From Morella rubra (Eukaryota > Streptophyta > Magnoliopsida > Fagales > Myricaceae): 64,000 nt of DNA. The translations under genes and the position numbers were made by a program. Location: positions 29,895,374-29,959,373 of the forward strand of contig CM025850.1 in NCBI GenBank assembly GCA_003952965.2, read 5' to 3'. A model generated the notes under the pieces. That model saw nothing but the letters and a program-made list of their open reading frames with translations, made no database searches and had not been told where the DNA came from. Below are positions 59,183 to 64,000 of this stretch, piece by piece (the first letter of the stretch is position 1; every line of letters starts with the position of its first letter).

Positions 59183-62040
59183 CTCCCCCTCAGCTGTGAG
59201 AACAGGTGGACTGAAAATATTAAGAAGGTTCATCTTGGATAATAAGGAGTGAAACTGATCAGCACCAAGAGACTTATAAACAAGTCAGCCAACTGATGAT
59301 GAGACCGAACATGTAAGGTGCGAATCAGACCGGTTAGAATTTTCTCTCTAATAAGATGACAATTAATCTCTATATGTTTCGTCCGTTCATGAAAAAGGGG
59401 ATTGGCTGCAATGTGAAGAGTAGCTTGATTGTCACAAAAGAGGAGGGCTAGATGATCATGAGAAATGTGGAAATCAGCAAGTAAGAACTTCAGCCTCGTG
59501 AGTTCACAAGCAGTAGCAGCCATAGCGTGATATTCAGCCTCAGCTGATGAGCAAGAGACTGTCAACTGTTTCGTGGATTTCCATGAAATGAGAGAATCAC
59601 CGAGAAACACACAAAAACCAGAAATAGATTTCCTTGAATCTGCATAGCCGGCCCAATCAGAGTCGGTAAAGGATTCAAGATGAATGAGAGTGTGAGCAGG
59701 ATAAAATAATCCATGATCAGGTGACCCTTTAAGATAACGTAGGACTCGATGGGCTGCATCAAGGTGTGGGTGACAAGGCTGATCCATAAATTGTGTGAGG
59801 AGCTGAACGGCATAAGCAATATCTGGTCAAGTGATAGTCAAATAAAGCAAGCGCACTAAGCGTCTGTACTCACTGGGATCAGATAAAAGAGAAGCAACCT
59901 CTCGAACTAGTTTTAAATTCTGCTCTATAGGAGTTTTGACAGATTTGGCACCTAGAAAACCAGAATCAGTCAATATATCCAAAGTAAATTTACGCTGAAA
60001 AATGGACAAACCAGCATCTGAATGAGCAACTTCTAATCCAAGAAAATACTTGAGACAACCCAGATCTTCGATTTTGAAATGGAGATCAATCACAGCCTTG
60101 AATGACCACTGCTTGGTCTTAATTTTGGAACTAAATTGAGTTTCAACTAGTTGAAAGAAGGAAATAATTTGCGGTTGAGTTTGAACTTTAGATTGAGCAA
60201 GTAAACCCATGTCCAGCAAGTGTAGTCATCAACTATAGTGAGGAAAAATCGAATACCATTATGATCAGGAACTGAAAAAAGCCCCCAAAGATCACAATGA
60301 ATCAATTCAAAAGCACAAGTTGATGTGGAAGAAGAAAAAGGAAACGTCAGTTTTCTTTGTTTAGCCATAGGACAAACAGTACAATGATGGAATTTAGAAC
60401 TATGAATGTCACCAAAAATGTTGCAACTGAAGCATACAAGACAGGGAAGGATGACCTAAACGACGATGCCATAAGGCATGATTATCGACAGAAACAGAAA
60501 CCGTATGACAAGAAGGTTGAAAAACACCAGAATTTTCAGGAAGTAAAAAATATAGCCCTCTTGATTCTTTAGCCAAACCAATCGTTCTCCAAGTGCGTGG
60601 GTCCTGGATGAACAAATGATTGTTAAAAAGGATAATGCAACAAGAAATCTGCTTAACTAATGCACTAGCAGAAATCAAGTTGAATGAAAAAGTAGGAACA
60701 ACTAGCACATCTACCAGTAGAATTTTGGAGGACAGTTGCACGGTGCCTATGTGAGTAGCAAGGGCAATGTGATTGTTTGGTATTTTGATTGGTGTTTGGA
60801 TAAGTGAAGTGGCAGAAGTCAGCATGGACAATGAGCTAACCATGTGATTAGTTGCTCCCGTATCAATAAGCCAAGTAGAATTGTCAAAATTGGCAGTAAA
60901 TGGAATGGTAACAGCACTAGCAGTGTAGTGATCAGAGACAATACCTGCCATGTTTACCATAGCTGGACTTGGATCTGTAGCAGTGTTGCTTGTTGATGAA
61001 GCATCCGAGGTAGGAAGGAGAGCTAGCAACTGCTGATACTGATCAAAAGAAATCAGCATAGACTGAGCAGAAGCTGAAGGAAATTCGGAAGAGACTTGAT
61101 GAACAAAGTTCGCAGGTGGCATAGATCTAGGCCGAGGCTTGTAACCAGGGGGATATCCATGCAATTAATATCATTTATCCACGGTATGGCCAGTAACACC
61201 ATAATGACTGCATAGAGGATGATCCTTCTTCTGTGCATAAGGCTTGCCATTAGACTTGTTAAAGTTCTGTGGCCCTTGGTTTCATGCAAAAAATGCATTG
61301 TTTTCAGCAGACGAAGAGGAGAAGGATGCTATGTCACGCTGTCTTTCCTCTTGGACAACTAGCGAGAAAATTTTGTTAATAGTTGGCATAGGATTGATTA
61401 ACAAGATATGATCTCTCACTTGAGAGTATGAGTCATTCAATCCCATAAGGAATTGCATAATAGACTCCTGATTATGCTCATCAGTGAGCTGCTTCATTGT
61501 ACCACATGTGCAGGTAGACTGGTGCTTGTAATTGGACAGCTCTTCCCATAGAGCTTTCAATTTCGTGTAGTACGCTATGATTGTGTGTGATCCTTGAGTA
61601 AGAGAGACTATAGACTTTTGTATTTGAAAGATTCTAGGTCCATTGCCTTGTGAACATCTATCATTCAAATCCTCCCAAATTCTACTGGCAGTTTCAATGT
61701 AAAGAACGCTATTTGCAAGTTCTTTAGAAATTGAATTCAAAAGCCAGGAGATCACCATATGATTGCATCGAATCCAGGTTCGATGATGAGGAGATTTCGA
61801 CAGAGGTTCTGGAAGAGATCTATCAACAAAAGCCAACTTATTCTTGGCACTTAGGGCCATATGCATAGATTGGCGCCAGCTTGAGTAATTTTCTCCATTA
61901 AGGGGCTGAGATACGAGTATTGTGTATGGATTGTCATTGTTATTGAGAAAATAAGGATTGGAGAGATTTTCAAGTCATTAGGAACGGATGAAACTAAAGG
62001 AGATTCAGATTCAGCAGCCATTATTGTTGCTTTGATACCA

Positions 62041-62269
62041 TGTCAAGTATTGAGACTAGGGGTTTTGGGGAAAACAGAGAGTGCAGTAACAAATGATAGG
62101 GAAAAATGATTTGAATAACATAATTCTATTGATAGTCGAGAAGTGCTTTTATGCACATAACAGTATAACAAACGGAGCATCCAACTCATACAAGCCTAAC
62201 CATTAACAGCATAATTCTAAGTGGTTTACAGCTGTGATAACAGAGTAAGAGTAAATACTATCGTTAAGA
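62041..62269 (-). repeat. 5' LTR of the minus-strand Copia
   Basis: 229 bp, next to the primer-binding site at 62029-62040; the outer edge abuts the TGTTC duplication. Confidence 0.9.
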
Positions 62270-64000
62270 TGTTCCATTGCCTTCACCTCAGCCTGGATTA
62301 TAGGACCCACTTTTGGGGTATTGGAATGACTCTACACAGCCACCAGATGGATGGGAAGAGCAAGAGGACACTTAGGGATGGTAAGTAGTGGGGGAGAGGC
62401 TCAGAATCCACTTTCTAGCCATATGTAGTCCCAAAATCATAACTAGACCCATCATCTTTGATCTCTTTTTGGCTATATTTTTCTACGTGGTTTTGTTATC
62501 AATAGTTGTAAATTTTTACTCCTGATCATCGCCTACTTTCTTTGAAATCTTGAACTACGTATAACGGGGGAGGGGAGGGAAAGTAGGAGGGTTGCAGAGA
62601 GATGGAAGAAGGGATAGGAGGAAAGCGATAGGAGTTTATGTGCCCCTTGTATCATTTCATCTACAAGGGAAGCGATGATGGATGATGGAAGGGAAATGCT
62701 CGATGAGGGTAAAATCAAATTTCATTTCCTTCTATTACGCTTTCCCTCTTTCAAGCAAAAGAAAAGGAAAGGCTCTCCCCCTTCTCTATTCTCCAATCTG
62801 TCCCACTTTAGCAAGATCGTAAACCATGTGCCTGATGGGATTTATCTAATGCATTTATTTTGTGCCTAGTCAGTCAGAAGGACTTGTGGGCCCTCTCATC
62901 TCCCTCCCACCCCTTTCTCTTGCCATTCCTCTCCCTCCAAATATACATGCAATGCCATTAGCAGTCCTATGTGTACGCTTTCATGTTTCTGCGCAGACAC
63001 TTGTATTTGTTACCTTCAGTGACTGGTACTAATCATATATGCAAGGGCTTAGCTTGATTTTTGCACTGTCTTCCCATATCATTTAGGTCATGAGTTTGTT
63101 AAATAGGATGCAACTGCGAGTAGAGCAGTCTATATCAGGTGATAATGACTCCAACATCACTCTATATGTACCCCCTTAAGAAGCGATGTTCTTCATCCAT
63201 GTGATGTAGGTAGTGATAATACTAAACCTGGTCATTTTACTGATTCCTCTTTTCTGCATCGAACATGTTCATAATGTCACAATTATGTCTTCCTGACAAG
63301 CCATGTTGTTTTTTATTTTTCTTGCTAAGGATGTTGTGATTGCTTTTGGATACAATAATGTCAAGGATATTGCAATTGCCAAGGGTTACAATATTATGGA
63401 GGGAAAGGGCAATGTCTTTGAAGCCACTGCATGCGCTTGGAAGAGCTTAGTCATCTTATCAGAATGGAGGTGCAAAGTAGATAGAAAGAGATCAGATTGT
63501 TGCGCCTTTTTGTTGATTAATGCTAGCATTCCTTGCGTACTTTCTATTATTACGTCCTATTTGCTTAACACTCGTTGTTGTGAATTTTCCTATTAGATGG
63601 CTGTGTGGATTTACAGAGGTCTTGTCATTTATTTTGTGTTTGCAAAATGATAATTTTGCAATGTTAAATTACAAAGACGACAGATCAACTGCATTGATTA
63701 TTGCAAATCCTCCTCCTGAAAATGAGGCTTGTCTCCGCCCCAGTCTTCTATGCTAGGTCCTACTCTGATGACTTTTGGACTTTCTAGCATAATTTTGTGG
63801 AAGGTCGTGGATGTTTTTATGATTGTTGTAATTCCTTGATTTTATTCCTTTATGTGTTGTATACTTGCGTATAGTTGTTGGAGTGGATCTATATGTCTGT
63901 CTGTGTTGAAAAATCCAACATATGTGATTGTGTTTCTTTGATGTGTGATTAATATTTATTTTTATACATATTGATTATATGAATGTATTATGAATATATA
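62270..64000. other. No supported gene
   Basis: Purine/pyrimidine-rich blocks at 62560-62960 and an open plus-strand stretch at 63303-63596. The latter contains KDVVIAFGYNNVKDIAIAKG, faintly like the EDVAIAYGYNNI block of phenylalanyl-tRNA synthetase beta, but the flanks do not continue that protein. No splice-supported gene recognised. Confidence 0.4.

Larger units (their letters stand above)
58954..62269 (-). mobile_element. Ty1/Copia LTR retrotransposon relic, short form
   Basis: 3316 bp on the minus strand with LTRs of 229 bp at both ends (62041-62269 is the 5' LTR, 58954-59182 the 3' LTR). The flanks are TGTTC (58949-58953) and TGTTC (62270-62274), a perfect 5-bp duplication. Just inside the 5' LTR is the primer-binding site TGGTATCAAAGC (62040-62029, minus strand); a purine tract ending GAGGGGGAG precedes the 3' LTR. 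Parts in order: gag (IWEDLNDRCSQGNGPRIFQI), protease (WLIDTGATNHMVS), pre-integrase HALWHRRLGHPS, the start of integrase (FELIHCDLWG), the C-terminal part of RT, and RNase H (FTDSDWAGYADSRKSISGF, SSAEAEYHAMA). It is broken and shorter than the usual 5 kb. About 17 of 229 LTR positions differ by hand count. Confidence 0.92.

Noticed and set aside
63303-63596. Possible phenylalanyl-tRNA synthetase beta fragment
   Set aside because: Only a dozen residues resemble the family; neighbours do not continue the protein and no splice sites fit.

Overview
The window is nuclear DNA from a flowering plant, very probably a eudicot, and perhaps a woody one because the intergenic space is long and full of old inserts. 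Evidence is two spliced host genes with plant-type GT-AG introns, a plastid-derived insert, and CACTA, MULE, hAT, Copia, Gypsy and plant-type LINE elements. The species cannot be named from sequence alone.

Two host genes are solid. On the minus strand, 2586-6541 holds the first seven coding exons (520 codons) of a TBC-domain Rab GTPase-activating protein. It has both catalytic fingers, and its 3' exons lie beyond the left edge. On the plus strand, 46562-55778 holds a complete 15-exon ARPC1 gene (378 aa), the WD40 subunit of the Arp2/3 actin-nucleating complex. Every junction is in phase.

Most of the rest is layered transposable elements. The left flank and introns of the RabGAP gene carry a chimeric plastid insert (rbcL plus rps12), a LINE with an inverted 5' part, and a roughly 0.7 kb segment duplicated at 11365-11995. 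Three MITE-like foldbacks lie at 7.5-8.8 kb. A CACTA element spans 12178-22292 with a 3-bp target duplication (ATA). It contains a long palindrome, a decayed hAT transposase and unidentified ORFs. A Mutator-like element (MULE) spans 25258-39885 with terminal inverted repeats of about 250 bp and a 9-bp target duplication (8/9). It carries a spliced, decayed transposase and a convergent gene for a GRF zinc finger, coiled coil and C-terminal membrane segment. A solo-LTR-like block and a Ty3/Gypsy element are nested inside it. A Copia relic lies at 40891-45378, and its right LTR is cut by an 877-bp foldback that ends about 300 bp before the ARPC1 start codon. A second Copia relic on the minus strand spans 58954-62269 with intact LTR ends and a 5-bp target duplication.

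No rRNA, tRNA or CRISPR was recognised. The stretches 8.8-11.4, 22.3-24.5, 39.9-40.9, 55.8-58.9 and 62.3-64 kb hold no gene I can support. The most notable system is the two-gene MULE, whose convergent layout recalls the mudrA/mudrB arrangement of maize MuDR but with an unrelated-looking second protein.
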